64,000 bases of DNA from the NCBI RefSeq assembly GCF_902705885.1, contig NZ_CACSIP010000076.1, forward strand, positions 102,305 to 166,304, in the 5' to 3' direction. Each line of letters begins with the position of its first letter. Position 1 is the first letter of the stretch. The notes under the pieces were generated by a model, which saw only the letters and a program-made list of their open reading frames with translations, was not told the origin of the DNA and searched no databases. This stretch comes from Mycolicibacterium austroafricanum (GTDB lineage Bacteria > Actinomycetota > Actinomycetes > Mycobacteriales > Mycobacteriaceae). The position numbers and the translations under genes were made by a program. Of this stretch, positions 1 to 8,377 are shown piece by piece.

Positions 1-317
1 TCCGGGATCAACACGGCGTGCAGGATCACTGCGTAGTCCGCCGCGTGGGCGGCGTCGAGGAGTTGAAGTTTTGATGGATGTGAGAACACGGTCTCGGCTA
101 TAAACGAATCGCCGCGTTCGATGAGCTCTGCCCGGGTGTCCGCCGCGAGCCGCGCCGCGTCATAGCTGTGCCCGGCTGGATCGTCGGGCCAAGCTCGCTT
201 CGCGATCTCGTCAGCGTTCACGTAGACGCTGCGTGGCAACAACGGCGCGAGGGTCAGCTCGATGAAGGTGGACTTGCCCGCACCGTTGGACCCGACGACG
301 AGGTCGAGCCGCTTCAC
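1..317 (-). CDS. Zeta-toxin-like P-loop kinase (3' end cut by window)
   Basis: Reading leftwards from a GTG at 317, 105 codons are visible before the window edge. Residues 9-17 are GSNGAGKST, a Walker A loop, followed by VNADEIAKRAW and a FIAETVFSH segment. This layout (P-loop, then NADE, then ETV) is that of zeta toxin/UDP-GlcNAc kinase-like proteins, which phosphorylate a cell-wall precursor sugar. An in-frame TGA lies seven codons before the GTG, so no earlier start is possible except this one. It follows the ParD-like antitoxin gene by about 40 bases on the same strand, so the two look like one toxin-antitoxin operon with the antitoxin first. The C-terminal part cannot be judged. It could alternatively be a generic AAA ATPase of this subfamily without toxicity. 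Confidence 0.75.
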   Translation of the reverse strand, partial: MKRLDLVVGSNGAGKSTFIELTLAPLLPRSVYVNADEIAKRAWPDDPAGHSYDAARLAADTRAELIERGDSFIAETVFSHPSKLQLLDAAHAADYAVILHAVLIP

Positions 318-357
318 CGAATTGCGCTCTTGGTCTCAGCGACCGTGCACCCTGCGG

Positions 358-747
358 TCATTCGCCGCGGGCCAGTCGTGCAGTGCTGCCGTCGGGCCGG
401 TACTGCACTATCTCCCCGTCGTCGTCGAGCGCCACAGTTGTGATGCCTCGTGCAGCCAACAGTGCGCCGTAGTCCGCGCTCGCGAGGGTTTCCTGGATGG
501 CGGCGCCGATCTCGGCGTTGAAGACGACACCTTCCTCCACGGTCAGGTCTCGTAGGGGAACGTCGCCAGCTAGGGCGGCTTCCACCTTGCGGCGCGGAAC
601 GCTGTGCTGGCTTGATACTGCCCGCCCCACACGCGCCCAGTGGTCCAGCTGCTGTTTGGCCGACCTACTCTGACGTGCGCCTTCGGTGGCGGCGCTGTCC
701 ATCAGGTCCGCGGCGACCCGGGTCACTCTATCCGCGGCATCGGACAT
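358..747 (-). CDS. ParD-like antitoxin
   Basis: 129 residues starting MSDAADRVTRVAADLM, with the SAKQQLDHWARVGRA segment typical of the ParD-like antitoxin family (a ribbon-helix-helix-type DNA-binding N-terminus, here followed by a C-terminal tail that probably masks the toxin). An upstream-extended reading to 843 is possible, but it runs through the double palindrome at 762-795, which looks like an operator, so the ATG at 747 is preferred. The gene precedes the zeta-like toxin gene on the same strand. By analogy with other type II systems it should repress its own promoter and neutralise the toxin; that is inference. Confidence 0.75.
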   Translation of the reverse strand: MSDAADRVTRVAADLMDSAATEGARQSRSAKQQLDHWARVGRAVSSQHSVPRRKVEAALAGDVPLRDLTVEEGVVFNAEIGAAIQETLASADYGALLAARGITTVALDDDGEIVQYRPDGSTARLARGE

Positions 748-761
748 GAACGCTCCTCGGT

Positions 762-795
762 GTAGCAGTCTGCTACGAGTGTAGCAGTCTGCTAC
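762..795. promoter_or_regulatory. Tandem palindromic operator of the TA operon
   Basis: The 15-base palindrome GTAGCAGTCTGCTAC occurs twice without change, at 762-776 and 781-795, 19 bases apart centre to centre (about two helical turns). It lies 15 bases upstream of the antitoxin ATG. Two identical sites on the same DNA face are what cooperative binding of a dimeric antitoxin requires, so this is very likely the autoregulatory operator. Confidence 0.85.
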
Positions 796-834
796 GGTAG
801 CGCTGTCTGACAAGAGCCTAGGCCCCGCCCACGG

Positions 835-897
835 CGTTGACACTGCGCTGGCGGCGGGATTTCCGGCGGTTTCACCACCGTGGACGCAGCCTCAACG
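835..897. repeat. 63-base palindrome, family 1, copy 1
   Basis: Arms CGTTGACACTGCGCTGGC and, at the right, GGACGCAGCCTCAACG. The total length is 63 bases, as in all other copies. The right arm contains the stop codon of the oxidoreductase gene (892-894). See copies at 2606, 4616, 5651, 7229 and 17030. Confidence 0.85.
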
Positions 898-1917
898 TTG
901 GTGAGCGCCCGAGATGCGCTGGGCCACTTCTCCGTACCGCTCGAGCCGTTCCGGATCGGCCAGCGCGTTGTACAGCACGATCCGCGTCGCCGTGTCGCCG
1001 TACTTGTCGATCAACGCATCCGCCAGCCCGTCCCACGCCGACTCGGTCGCAAACGCCGCGATGTGCTCGTCGGTGACCTGCGCAGCCATGCCGGCGAAAT
1101 CGCCCGCCTTCTGCTTCTCCCGGATCCGCGCCGTGGTGCCTTCGAACCCGGCCTCGTCCCAGATGAACGCGTAGTTCGGCGTGCTGCCGTAGAAGCTCAT
1201 GCTGGTCCGCACCAGCTCCCGCTCGCGATGCCGCTCTTCGTCGGTGTCGCCGACGATCGTCATCACCGGCACGATCACCGCGATGTCCTCCGGCGCCCGC
1301 CCTGACTCCGCTGCTCCCTCAGCGAGTTCGGGCACAACGTGCCGCGCGATGTACCCTGGCTCGCCGAGCGGATGCACATGCACCCCGTCGGCGACCTCGC
1401 CGGCCATCCGCAGCATCCACGGGTTGACCGCGGCGACATCGACTTTCGGATCCGGCACGTCTATCGGGCCAGCGCTCCACTGCGGGGTGATGAAGTCCAG
1501 CGTGTAGAAGTCGCCGTGATGATCGAGTGTTCCCGTCCGGAAGGCGGAGAAGCACGCCTTCACCGCCAGCACGTAGTCCCGCAACCGGGGGCCCGGGTGT
1601 TCGAACTCCACGCCGTAGCGTCGCACCACGTGGGTCCGGACCTGCGTGCCCAAGCCCAGCCGGAAGTTGCCGCCGGTGGCCTCCTGCAGCTCCCACGCCG
1701 TCGCCGCCGTCACGAACGGACTGCGCGGAAACGCCACCGCCACCCCCGTCGACAACTCCAGACCCGGCGCCGCCAGCGCGGCCGCCGCGACGTTGAGGTA
1801 CGCGGTGCGGCCGGTCTCGGTGAACAGCATCCCGGAGAAGTGTGCGGCCTGGGTCCGCCGCGCGAGGTCGCCGGTCTGCTGTAACGGCTGGGGCGTCGTC
1901 ATCACGTCAACGTGCAC
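892..1917 (-). CDS. F420-type LLM-class oxidoreductase
   Basis: 341 residues of the luciferase-like monooxygenase fold. The N-terminus VHVDVMTTPQPLQQTGDLAR, the internal LGLGTQVRTHVVRRYGVEF and the TGTLDHHGDFYTLDF motif match the subgroup of mycobacterial F420-dependent oxidoreductases in which the TIM barrel binds the deazaflavin. The substrate cannot be told from sequence. The start is a GTG at 1917; an ATG at 1902 (MTTPQPL) is the alternative. The stop codon lies inside the palindromic repeat at 835-897. No operon partner: the next gene upstream is divergent. Confidence 0.85.
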   Translation of the reverse strand: MHVDVMTTPQPLQQTGDLARRTQAAHFSGMLFTETGRTAYLNVAAAALAAPGLELSTGVAVAFPRSPFVTAATAWELQEATGGNFRLGLGTQVRTHVVRRYGVEFEHPGPRLRDYVLAVKACFSAFRTGTLDHHGDFYTLDFITPQWSAGPIDVPDPKVDVAAVNPWMLRMAGEVADGVHVHPLGEPGYIARHVVPELAEGAAESGRAPEDIAVIVPVMTIVGDTDEERHRERELVRTSMSFYGSTPNYAFIWDEAGFEGTTARIREKQKAGDFAGMAAQVTDEHIAAFATESAWDGLADALIDKYGDTATRIVLYNALADPERLERYGEVAQRISGAHQR

Positions 1918-2038
1918 GGTCGCACCCTACGCCGGCACCCGTATGGCGCTGGTCGAATCGGCCCGAGACCGTCGGCGCTGCAGCGCATGCAGCAAACTGC
2001 AGTCAACGCCAGATGTCCTACCTTTCTGGGATAATTCC

Positions 2039-2622
2039 ATGGTGACGCAAACCCTGACCGAACGCCTGCACATCGTCGAGGGCAGCGACTGGAAGGACGC
2101 GGTGATCTCGCTGCTGGATTCCCGCAGTCCCTACCGGCCGTGGCGGTACGGGTTCGGTGAAGCGCGGATGGGCGATCCGGTGGCCATCGTGCTGAACACC
2201 GATCCGCCGTCGATTCTGACGGAGTTGGCGCGCATCGGGGCCGACGGCCGCCCCGACCGCGCCCTGATGAACTGGCCGATCGCGGCCCCCGGTCTGGTCG
2301 ACTTGGCGACGCTGGCAGTCGTCGGTGATTTCGCGCAGGACCCCGGGAGGAATGGCAGCTGCGCGGTGACGCCGCGATCCAGCTGGTGCTGGCCTTGACC
2401 GAATGCTCCTACCGGCACGACGAATCCATGCGGTTCGGGCAATCCTCTGTCGCCGCGGCCCGCATCCTGTTGCACTCCGAAGGCGAGTGCGCGGGATGCG
2501 ACGACGACATCGACCTGACGGCCGAAGACGCCCGCGACGCCGTGCACATCCACACCGTCGGACACCTGATGCAGCCGCTGCGCGAGCCGTGGTTCGACTA
2601 CCGCTCGTTGAGGCTGCGCTGA
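2039..2622 (+). pseudogene. Conserved-type hypothetical protein broken by a frameshift
   Basis: An ATG at 2039 opens a frame (MVTQTLTERLHIVEGSDW...) that is sound to about GDFAQDP and then runs into a wrong-composition tail ending at 2398. From 2345 the next frame continues the sense protein (REEWQLRGDAAIQLVLALTE...) to a TGA at 2620-2622. Adding one C to the run at 2341-2344 joins both parts into one protein of about 194 residues. I do not recognise the family. The cause is either a real one-base deletion or a sequencing error in CCCCGGG. The last codons and stop (LRLR-stop) come from the palindromic repeat at 2606-2668. Confidence 0.7.
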
Positions 2623-2668
2623 CGGCCGAGTTTTGGGCGGTTTTCCCGCCCTGGCTCCAGTCTCAACG
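2606..2668. repeat. 63-base palindrome, family 1, copy 2
   Basis: Begins CGTTGAGGCTGCGCTGACGG and ends CTCCAGTCTCAACG; 63 bases. Arms pair imperfectly over about 21 bases. It overlaps the 3' end of the frameshifted gene and precedes the helicase gene. Confidence 0.8.
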
Positions 2669-2735
2669 CGCGGGGACGGCCAGAAGCGTCGGTGCTGCTC
2701 GCTACCATCAACCGCGACACTGGGGGGAGTGCCGC

Positions 2736-4391
2736 ATGACTATCACCGTCGCCGAGACGCCTCGGCTGGCCAACGGCGCCGAGCGTCGCGTCTATCAGCT
2801 GTTGATCGACCAACTCGAGCCCGGCGATCTCGTCATCCCGGGCAAGCGGGTCACCGACCACCTCAAGGACCACGAGGTCGACTTCTTCGTCGCCATCGAG
2901 GGCGCAGGCATCGTCTGTCTGGAGGTCAAAGGCGGCGAGGTCTGGCACGACGGCGAGACCTGGTGGGTCAAGCGCAGGGGCCACGAGCACAAAGCCGACC
3001 CTGTCCGACAGGCCCGTGAAGCGTGCTACGCCCTGCGGGACTTCATCGAGAAGGATCCCCGCTGGAGTCAGGGCCGGCTGCGGTGGGACCACGTCGTCGT
3101 GCTGCCCAACACCGACCTGCCCGACGGTTTCGCGCTGCCCGAGTGTCCCCGGTGGAAGGTCATCGACCGCACCGATCTGCCGACCATGGTCGCGAAACTG
3201 CGCCAAGTCCTGCTGGAACAGCAGCTCGACCGGCCGATGCTCACCCGAGACGGTGTCGCCCAGCTCGACGAGGCACTGAGCGGACGAGGCCTGCCGCAGC
3301 GCAGCGTCGTCGCCCGGGCACTCGAAAACGAAGACGCCGCAGACGTTCTCACTGAACACCAGTCCGTCATCCTGGATGCCGTCAAGCTGCTGAACCGCGT
3401 AGAGATCCGCGGTGGCGCCGGCAGCGGAAAGACCTTCCTGGCCATGGAGCAGGCCCGCCGACTGGCCCGAGACGGTCAGCGTGTCGCGCTGGTCTGCTAC
3501 TCGCACGGCTTGGCGTCCTACCTCGAGCGCATCACCGCGACCTGGAACAGACGCCACCAACCCGCCTACGTCGGTGAGTTCCATGACCTCGGCAAGACCT
3601 GGGGTGCTCCCGAGGGCCCCGACGAATCCCTGCGCAACGACGAGACCGTCAAGTTCTGGGAACACGACCTGCCGCTCCAGATGGCCGAGCTGGCAGCCGA
3701 ACTCGACCCGGGGCACCGGTTCGACGCGATCGTCGTCGACGAGGCCCAGGACTTCGCCGACGCCTGGTGGGATCCGCTGCTGGCCGCGCTCAAGGACGAT
3801 GAAACCAGCGGCATCTATCTGTTCACCGACGAAGGCCAGCGGGTGTTCAGTCGGTACGGTTCGCCGCCGGTGCCGTTGGTCCCGCTGATCCTCGACCACA
3901 ACCTGCGCAACACCCGCCAGATCGCCAATGCGTTCCAGCCGCTGGTCGATCACCCGATGCGGTTCCTCGGCGGTGAAGGCCCGGCCGTCAAGTACGTCGC
4001 CTGCACGCGCGAGGATGCGATGGGCGTCGGTGACGACGAGGTCGAGTCGCTTCTGGAGCAGGGCTGGCGCCCGGAGGACGTTGCGTTACTGACCACCGGC
4101 ACAAGGCATCCCGAGCAGAAGGAGCGCCAAGTCGGTGGCAGTGCAGCGTACTGGGATAGCTTCTGGGACGCCGAGCAGGTGTTCTACGGCCACGTGCTGG
4201 GCTTCAAGGGACTCGAACGTCGGGCCGTGGTACTCGTCGTCAACGAGGCCGGCGCGTTCGAGCGCTCCCGCGAACGCCTCTATGTCGGGCTGTCGCGCGC
4301 CCGGGACCAACTCGTCGTCTGCGGCGACCCCGAGTTCATCCGGGAGGTCGGTGGACCGGATCTGGCGCGGCGGCTGAATATTCCGGCTTAG
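2736..4391 (+). CDS. NERD nuclease-domain / superfamily I helicase fusion
   Basis: 551 residues. The first ~110 form a NERD (nuclease-related) domain with the PD-(D/E)XK-type triad visible as D49, E63 and K65 (LEVKGG). A UvrD/Rep-like SF1 helicase core follows: Walker A GGAGSGKT at 226-233, Walker B DEAQD at 335-339, a FKGLERRAVVLV motif and LSRARDQLVV near 520 as the arginine-finger motif. GGGGGGAG seven bases before the ATG at 2736 is the ribosome site. NERD-helicase fusions are found in bacterial chromosomes and in defence-gene neighbourhoods, so a role against foreign DNA is possible, but DNA repair is equally plausible. It stands alone, flanked by two copies of the 63-base palindrome. 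Confidence 0.85.
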   Translation: MTITVAETPRLANGAERRVYQLLIDQLEPGDLVIPGKRVTDHLKDHEVDFFVAIEGAGIVCLEVKGGEVWHDGETWWVKRRGHEHKADPVRQAREACYALRDFIEKDPRWSQGRLRWDHVVVLPNTDLPDGFALPECPRWKVIDRTDLPTMVAKLRQVLLEQQLDRPMLTRDGVAQLDEALSGRGLPQRSVVARALENEDAADVLTEHQSVILDAVKLLNRVEIRGGAGSGKTFLAMEQARRLARDGQRVALVCYSHGLASYLERITATWNRRHQPAYVGEFHDLGKTWGAPEGPDESLRNDETVKFWEHDLPLQMAELAAELDPGHRFDAIVVDEAQDFADAWWDPLLAALKDDETSGIYLFTDEGQRVFSRYGSPPVPLVPLILDHNLRNTRQIANAFQPLVDHPMRFLGGEGPAVKYVACTREDAMGVGDDEVESLLEQGWRPEDVALLTTGTRHPEQKERQVGGSAAYWDSFWDAEQVFYGHVLGFKGLERRAVVLVVNEAGAFERSRERLYVGLSRARDQLVVCGDPEFIREVGGPDLARRLNIPA

Positions 4392-4683
4392 TCGCAGGTG
4401 AGGTGCGGCGGTGGTCCACCGCCGTGAGGTTGTGGCCGCGGTTGGCGCTTCGGCGCGCTATTGAGTTGTGCGACGCTGTGACCGAAATCGACGTGGTGGC
4501 GGTGAACGCCTCGCATATGCGCCAATTCGCAGCCGTGAGGTCGACCTCGCCACGAAGCGGTGAACCTGCAGGGGAAGCCGTGTTGGTTCCGCGCTGGGAC
4601 CTCCCGCCTGAGCGCTATTGAGACTGCGCTGGCGGCGGGCTTTACTCGACGTTTTCCGCCACCAGCGCAGACTCAACGCTTCC
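4392..4683. other. Gene-free spacer between convergent genes
   Basis: This is the longest stretch without a gene (292 bases). Apart from the palindrome at 4616-4678, I see no RNA gene, no conserved ORF and no strong promoter. The short string GCGCTATTGAG occurs twice (about 4456 and 4611), so an eroded second copy of the repeat's left arm may lie near 4456. Confidence 0.5.
4616..4678. repeat. 63-base palindrome, family 1, copy 3
   Basis: The left arm TTGAGACTGCGCTGGCGGCG pairs with the right arm CGCCACCAGCGCAGACTCAA, with only A/A and C/A mismatches. It sits six bases from the stop codon of the minus-strand membrane-protein gene. Confidence 0.9.
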
Positions 4684-5622
4684 CTACGACTTGCTGATCG
4701 CTTCCAAGCGCCTCAAGAGACGCGACCCCTCCTGGACTTCGTCGAGGTCCAGGTCCATCACCACGGACCCCATGTTCACGACGCCGGTGGCATGCTCCAG
4801 CACCTGCGGCAGGGACTCGATCACGTCGGCCAGCTCGGCGATGAACTCGCGGTAGCTCTGCAGCGGAACATCAAGCAGCCGTGCGCAATCGGCGAGTACG
4901 TCGGCGTACTGAGACGGCACCGACAACTCGCGGCAGCGTTCCGAGATCTCCAGCAACCGCTCGTGGTAATCCATCACGCGATTGGCGACGTGCTTGATCG
5001 CCTCGGCGTCGGACGTGTGGAACGGCGCCATGAATGCCGGTGCGGCCATGAAACTGTCGAGCTGGCTGGCCGAGGTGAGCATCTCGTCGATCAACCTCAT
5101 GAGGGTGCGCGCGAACTCCGAACCCGTGTGCACCCGGATGCCACCCCCCGGCGTGAAACCCAACTCGCTGTCGCGTAGCCGCGGCAGCAGGGGAGCCCTG
5201 CGCTGCAACAGGATCGACGTGAACAGCGCCCACTCCCACGCCTGCGGCTTGTCCCGCTCCAGCGCCGTCAGCTCAGCAGTCGTGGTCGCCATCGTCGCGA
5301 CCGGCTCGTCGCCCTCAGGAGACGGTGCCACCTTGCGCATCGCGGCCGCACCCTGCTCACCGTAGATCGCGCGAGGGTCACCGCTGAGCATCCATCGGTG
5401 CTGTCGATCGGCCCGCCGCCGCAGCTCGAACTCGCGCTTCTCGGCCAGCTCGCGTCGCTTCTGCACTTCCCGCGCCACCACGCGGCCGACGAAGAACAAC
5501 CCCACCAACGCCCCCGCGCCGACGACCCACCAGATGTACTTGATGATGAACCCGACGATCAGCACCAGGATGAAACAGGCGACAAAACCCTCCCCGTCCG
5601 TCAACTGCCGTCTTGCTGCCAT
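4684..5622 (-). CDS. Membrane-anchored hypothetical protein
   Basis: 312 residues. Two hydrophobic segments (about 13-30 and 33-52) are followed by a charged helical stretch (VAREVQKRRELAEKREFELRRRADRQ) likely to form a coiled coil, then a soluble helical domain of about 210 residues. I do not recognise the family. The long helical cytoplasmic part suggests a structural or scaffolding protein of the inner membrane, which is inference only. The start ATG at 5622 is supported by the membrane segments beginning soon after. The 5' side faces a divergent gene across palindrome copy 4. Confidence 0.7.
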   Translation of the reverse strand: MAARRQLTDGEGFVACFILVLIVGFIIKYIWWVVGAGALVGLFFVGRVVAREVQKRRELAEKREFELRRRADRQHRWMLSGDPRAIYGEQGAAAMRKVAPSPEGDEPVATMATTTAELTALERDKPQAWEWALFTSILLQRRAPLLPRLRDSELGFTPGGGIRVHTGSEFARTLMRLIDEMLTSASQLDSFMAAPAFMAPFHTSDAEAIKHVANRVMDYHERLLEISERCRELSVPSQYADVLADCARLLDVPLQSYREFIAELADVIESLPQVLEHATGVVNMGSVVMDLDLDEVQEGSRLLRRLEAISKS

Positions 5623-5650
5623 GAGCAGACACTACGAGTGACCACTGACA

Positions 5651-5713
5651 CGTTGAGGCTGCGCTGGTGGCGGACTTTTTGCTCATTTCGGCGCCGCCAG
5701 CGCAGTCTCAACG
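5651..5713. repeat. 63-base palindrome, family 1, copy 4
   Basis: Begins CGTTGAGGCTGCGCTGGTGG, ends GCCAGCGCAGTCTCAACG, 63 bases. Unlike most copies it lies between two divergent genes, so it cannot be a terminator for either. Confidence 0.9.
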
Positions 5714-5750
5714 CTAGACATGAGGCGGGGGAACAACCGGAGGAGAGGTC

Positions 5751-6539
5751 GTGGGCCAGCCAGAGACCAGGAGCCTCGATGAGCTCCGCAGCGCCCTGCA
5801 GCACTGTTACGCCGCGTTCGAAGCGCTGTGCGCGGAGCTGAGCGACGACGAGTGGCAGGCGCAGTCGCTGTGCCCGGACTGGACGGTCCGCGGCGTCGTC
5901 GACCATGTCACCAGCATCGAGGCCGTCATGGCCGGTTGGTTGCCAGACGACAGCACGACACCGCCACCGTTCGAGCGGGCCGGCGAATTCCTCACCGACA
6001 GCACCCCCTACCCCGACAAGGTCCGCGCCGTCTACGACCTGCGGCGTCGGGATCTAGCGGCGCTGGCCGACGACGACCTCGACCGCCCCTGCTGGACGCC
6101 CGTCGGCCCCGGCACCTACGGCCGCTTCCTGGCGATCCGCGTCTTCGACTTCTGGGTGCACGAGCGCGACATCACGATCCCACTCGGCCGGGCCACCGAC
6201 GACACCGGCGTCGCCGCGGAAATCGCGCTGGCCGAGGTGGAGAACTCGATCGGCTACATCGTCGGCAAGAAGGTCGGCCTGCCCGACGGCAAGAGCCTCA
6301 CGTTCGACCTCACCGGACCCCTTACCCGGCGGCTCCACGTCGCCGTCGACGGCAGGGCCGCAAGGGTCGAGCATCTCGACCACCCGGACGTCACGGTGAC
6401 GACGGACTCCGCCACGTTCGTCATGCTGGCCTGCGGCCGCATCGACCCGCAGGCCCAGATCGACTCCGGGGCGATCAGCTGGACCGGTGACGACGAACTC
6501 GGTGACCGCGCCGCCCGCAACCTGAGGTTCACGATGTGA
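5751..6539 (+). CDS. Mycothiol-dependent maleylpyruvate isomerase-family protein
   Basis: 262 residues; DinB-like four-helix N-terminal domain (about 10-150) with the metal-binding histidines seen in LCPDWTVRGVVDHV and FWVHERDI, and a C-terminal SCP2-like domain. Members use mycothiol, the actinobacterial thiol, as cofactor or are of unknown activity; the substrate here is not known. GTG start at 5751 with GGAGGAG six bases upstream. Its stop overlaps the start of the next gene by four bases (ATGTGA), so the two are translationally coupled. Confidence 0.8.
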   Translation: MGQPETRSLDELRSALQHCYAAFEALCAELSDDEWQAQSLCPDWTVRGVVDHVTSIEAVMAGWLPDDSTTPPPFERAGEFLTDSTPYPDKVRAVYDLRRRDLAALADDDLDRPCWTPVGPGTYGRFLAIRVFDFWVHERDITIPLGRATDDTGVAAEIALAEVENSIGYIVGKKVGLPDGKSLTFDLTGPLTRRLHVAVDGRAARVEHLDHPDVTVTTDSATFVMLACGRIDPQAQIDSGAISWTGDDELGDRAARNLRFTM

Positions 6540-7234
6540 GCAGACGCCCTGTCTCCGTTGACTTCCACTTCGACGTGATGTGCCCGTACGCATACCAGAC
6601 GTCACGGTGGATCCGCGAGGTGCGCGAGCTGACCGGCCTGCAGGTGAACTGGCGGTTCTTCAGCCTCGAGGAGATCAACCGTCAGGAAGGCAAAAAGCAC
6701 CCGTGGGAGCGGGAGTGGTCCTACGGCTGGTCGATGATGCGCATCGGCGCGTTGCTGCGCCGACAGTCGATGGCCGACGTCGACGCCTGGTACGAACGCG
6801 CCGCGCGGGCGCTGCACGTCGAGGGGCACAAGCCGCACGAAAAGGCCGTCGCCCGACACCTTCTGGAAGAATTGGGTTTCGATCCGGGCCTGGTCGACCA
6901 GGCGATCGCCGACCCGACGACCGGCGACGAGGTGATGGCCGACCATCAGCGTGTCGTCGATGCCGGCGGCTACGGCGTGCCCACGCTGTTCTTTCCGGAC
7001 GGGCAGTGCCTGTTCGGGCCGGTGCTCATCGACCCGCCCTCCGGCGAAGCGGCGCTGCGGCTGTGGGACGCGGTGACCGCGTGGACGGAGTTCCCGCACC
7101 TCTACGAGCTGCAGCGGCCGAAGACCGCGGCGGACCAGCAGCAGATCGCCGAGACCTTCCGCCCGTACCTGGAAGCCCGCGACTGGGTGTCGATCAACCG
7201 CGGCGAGGTCGTCACCTTCGACAAGCTTCGTTGA
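6536..7234 (+). CDS. DsbA-family thioredoxin-fold oxidoreductase
   Basis: 232 residues, with the active-site motif CPYA at about 15-18 in a FDVMCPYAYQTSRW context and the helical insert of DsbA/2-hydroxychromene-2-carboxylate isomerase-like proteins; cis-proline region GVPTLFF near 145. No signal peptide, so cytoplasmic. Only one cysteine is in the motif, which fits mycothiol-linked isomerase or thiol-transfer chemistry better than disulfide formation (inference). Starts with GTG at 6536 overlapping the upstream mycothiol enzyme gene. The TGA stop (7232-7234) is provided by the palindromic repeat. Confidence 0.8.
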   Translation: MSRRPVSVDFHFDVMCPYAYQTSRWIREVRELTGLQVNWRFFSLEEINRQEGKKHPWEREWSYGWSMMRIGALLRRQSMADVDAWYERAARALHVEGHKPHEKAVARHLLEELGFDPGLVDQAIADPTTGDEVMADHQRVVDAGGYGVPTLFFPDGQCLFGPVLIDPPSGEAALRLWDAVTAWTEFPHLYELQRPKTAADQQQIAETFRPYLEARDWVSINRGEVVTFDKLR

Positions 7235-7291
7235 GACTGCGCTGGCGGCGTGCTCTACTTGGAATTCTCCGACGTGAGTGCAGTCTTAACG
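7229..7291. repeat. 63-base palindrome, family 1, copy 5
   Basis: Begins CGTTGAGACTGCGCTGGCGG; the right arm is eroded (GAGTGCAGTCTTAACG) but the length is still 63 bases. It lies between the convergent DsbA-like and TerC genes and contains the DsbA-like stop codon. Confidence 0.8.
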
Positions 7292-7295
7292 GAGG

Positions 7296-8294
7296 TCAGT
7301 GTTTGTCGTCGTCCCGGGTGGCCCGCAGCGAACCGGCATGGGCCCTGGCCGTCGGGTCGCTGCGCGTCTTGACCAGGCTGGCCACGGTCACCACCGCGAG
7401 GATCACCACGATCACCACCAGGCTGACGTAGGTGTCCACCTCCGGCACGCGTGGGTCGATGTCGACGTGCGCCCAGTGCAGCACCAGCTTGACGCCGATG
7501 AACGCGAGGATGATCGACAACCCCGTGGACAGGTATACCAACCGGTCCAGCAGGCCCTTGACCAGGAAGAACAGTGCACGCAGGCCGAGCAGCGCGAACG
7601 CGTTCGCGGTGAACACGATGTAGGGCTCGGCGGTGATGCCGAAGACGGCCGGGATGGAGTCCAGCGCGAACAGCAGGTCCACGCTGCCGATCGCGATGAG
7701 CACCGCCACCAGCGGCGTCACCATGCGGCGTCCGTCCACGCGGGTGATCAGCTTGCCGCCGTGATATTCGTCGGTGACCGGCAGGAAGCGCCGCGTCGCC
7801 CGGACCATGATGTTCTGTTCGATGTCGGGGTCCTCGTCGCGGTGCCGGAACAACTGGATCGCGGTGTAGATCAGCAGGATGCCGAACAGCAGGAACATGA
7901 ACGAGAACAGCGCCAGCAGCGTCGCGCCGAGCGCGATGAAGATCGCCCGCATGATCAGCGCCAGGATGATGCCGAACGTCAGCACCTTGTGCTGATGCTC
8001 CTCGGGGACCGCGAACGTCGCGATGATGATCACGAACACGAACAGGTTGTCGACCGACAGACTCTTCTCGACGATGTAGCCGGCGAAGTACTCGGTGCCG
8101 AAGCCGCCGCCGTAGTTCACGGTGAACCACACCCCGAACGCGATGGCGACCAGGATGTAGAACACCGACCATGCGGTGGCCTCCCGGAACCCCACGCGGT
8201 GCGGCCGTATCGCGGCCAGCGTCAGGTCCACCGCGAGCAGGGCGATGATCACGCCGATCGTCGCACCCCACACCAACGGGCTGATATCGAGCAT
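7296..8294 (-). CDS. TerC-family integral membrane protein
   Basis: 332 residues if started at the ATG at 8294 (MLDISPLVW), or 348 from an ATG at 8342; the later start leads straight into the first membrane helix and has GGAGG upstream at a longish spacing. About eight to nine membrane segments. The family signature is present as SVDNLFVF and as DLLFALDSIPAVFG, two acidic membrane motifs of the TerC metal/tellurite group. TerC proteins are linked to manganese export or metal homeostasis; that assignment is by family. A hydrophilic loop (RHRDEDPDIEQN) lies mid-protein. I looked for a yybP-type leader upstream and saw no room for one. Confidence 0.9.
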   Translation of the reverse strand: MLDISPLVWGATIGVIIALLAVDLTLAAIRPHRVGFREATAWSVFYILVAIAFGVWFTVNYGGGFGTEYFAGYIVEKSLSVDNLFVFVIIIATFAVPEEHQHKVLTFGIILALIMRAIFIALGATLLALFSFMFLLFGILLIYTAIQLFRHRDEDPDIEQNIMVRATRRFLPVTDEYHGGKLITRVDGRRMVTPLVAVLIAIGSVDLLFALDSIPAVFGITAEPYIVFTANAFALLGLRALFFLVKGLLDRLVYLSTGLSIILAFIGVKLVLHWAHVDIDPRVPEVDTYVSLVVIVVILAVVTVASLVKTRSDPTARAHAGSLRATRDDDKH

Positions 8295-8377
8295 CTGTCG
8301 GCTGACCTCCGCGTCTCGGTTTTCTCCATCGTTGCGGGACATCCGGCGGCCGTCAAAGATGGGGCTACATTCAGCTG

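Noticed and set aside
4403..4621. 72-residue frame in the gene-free spacer
   Set aside because: No ribosome site, no homology pattern, and its end runs into the palindromic repeat.
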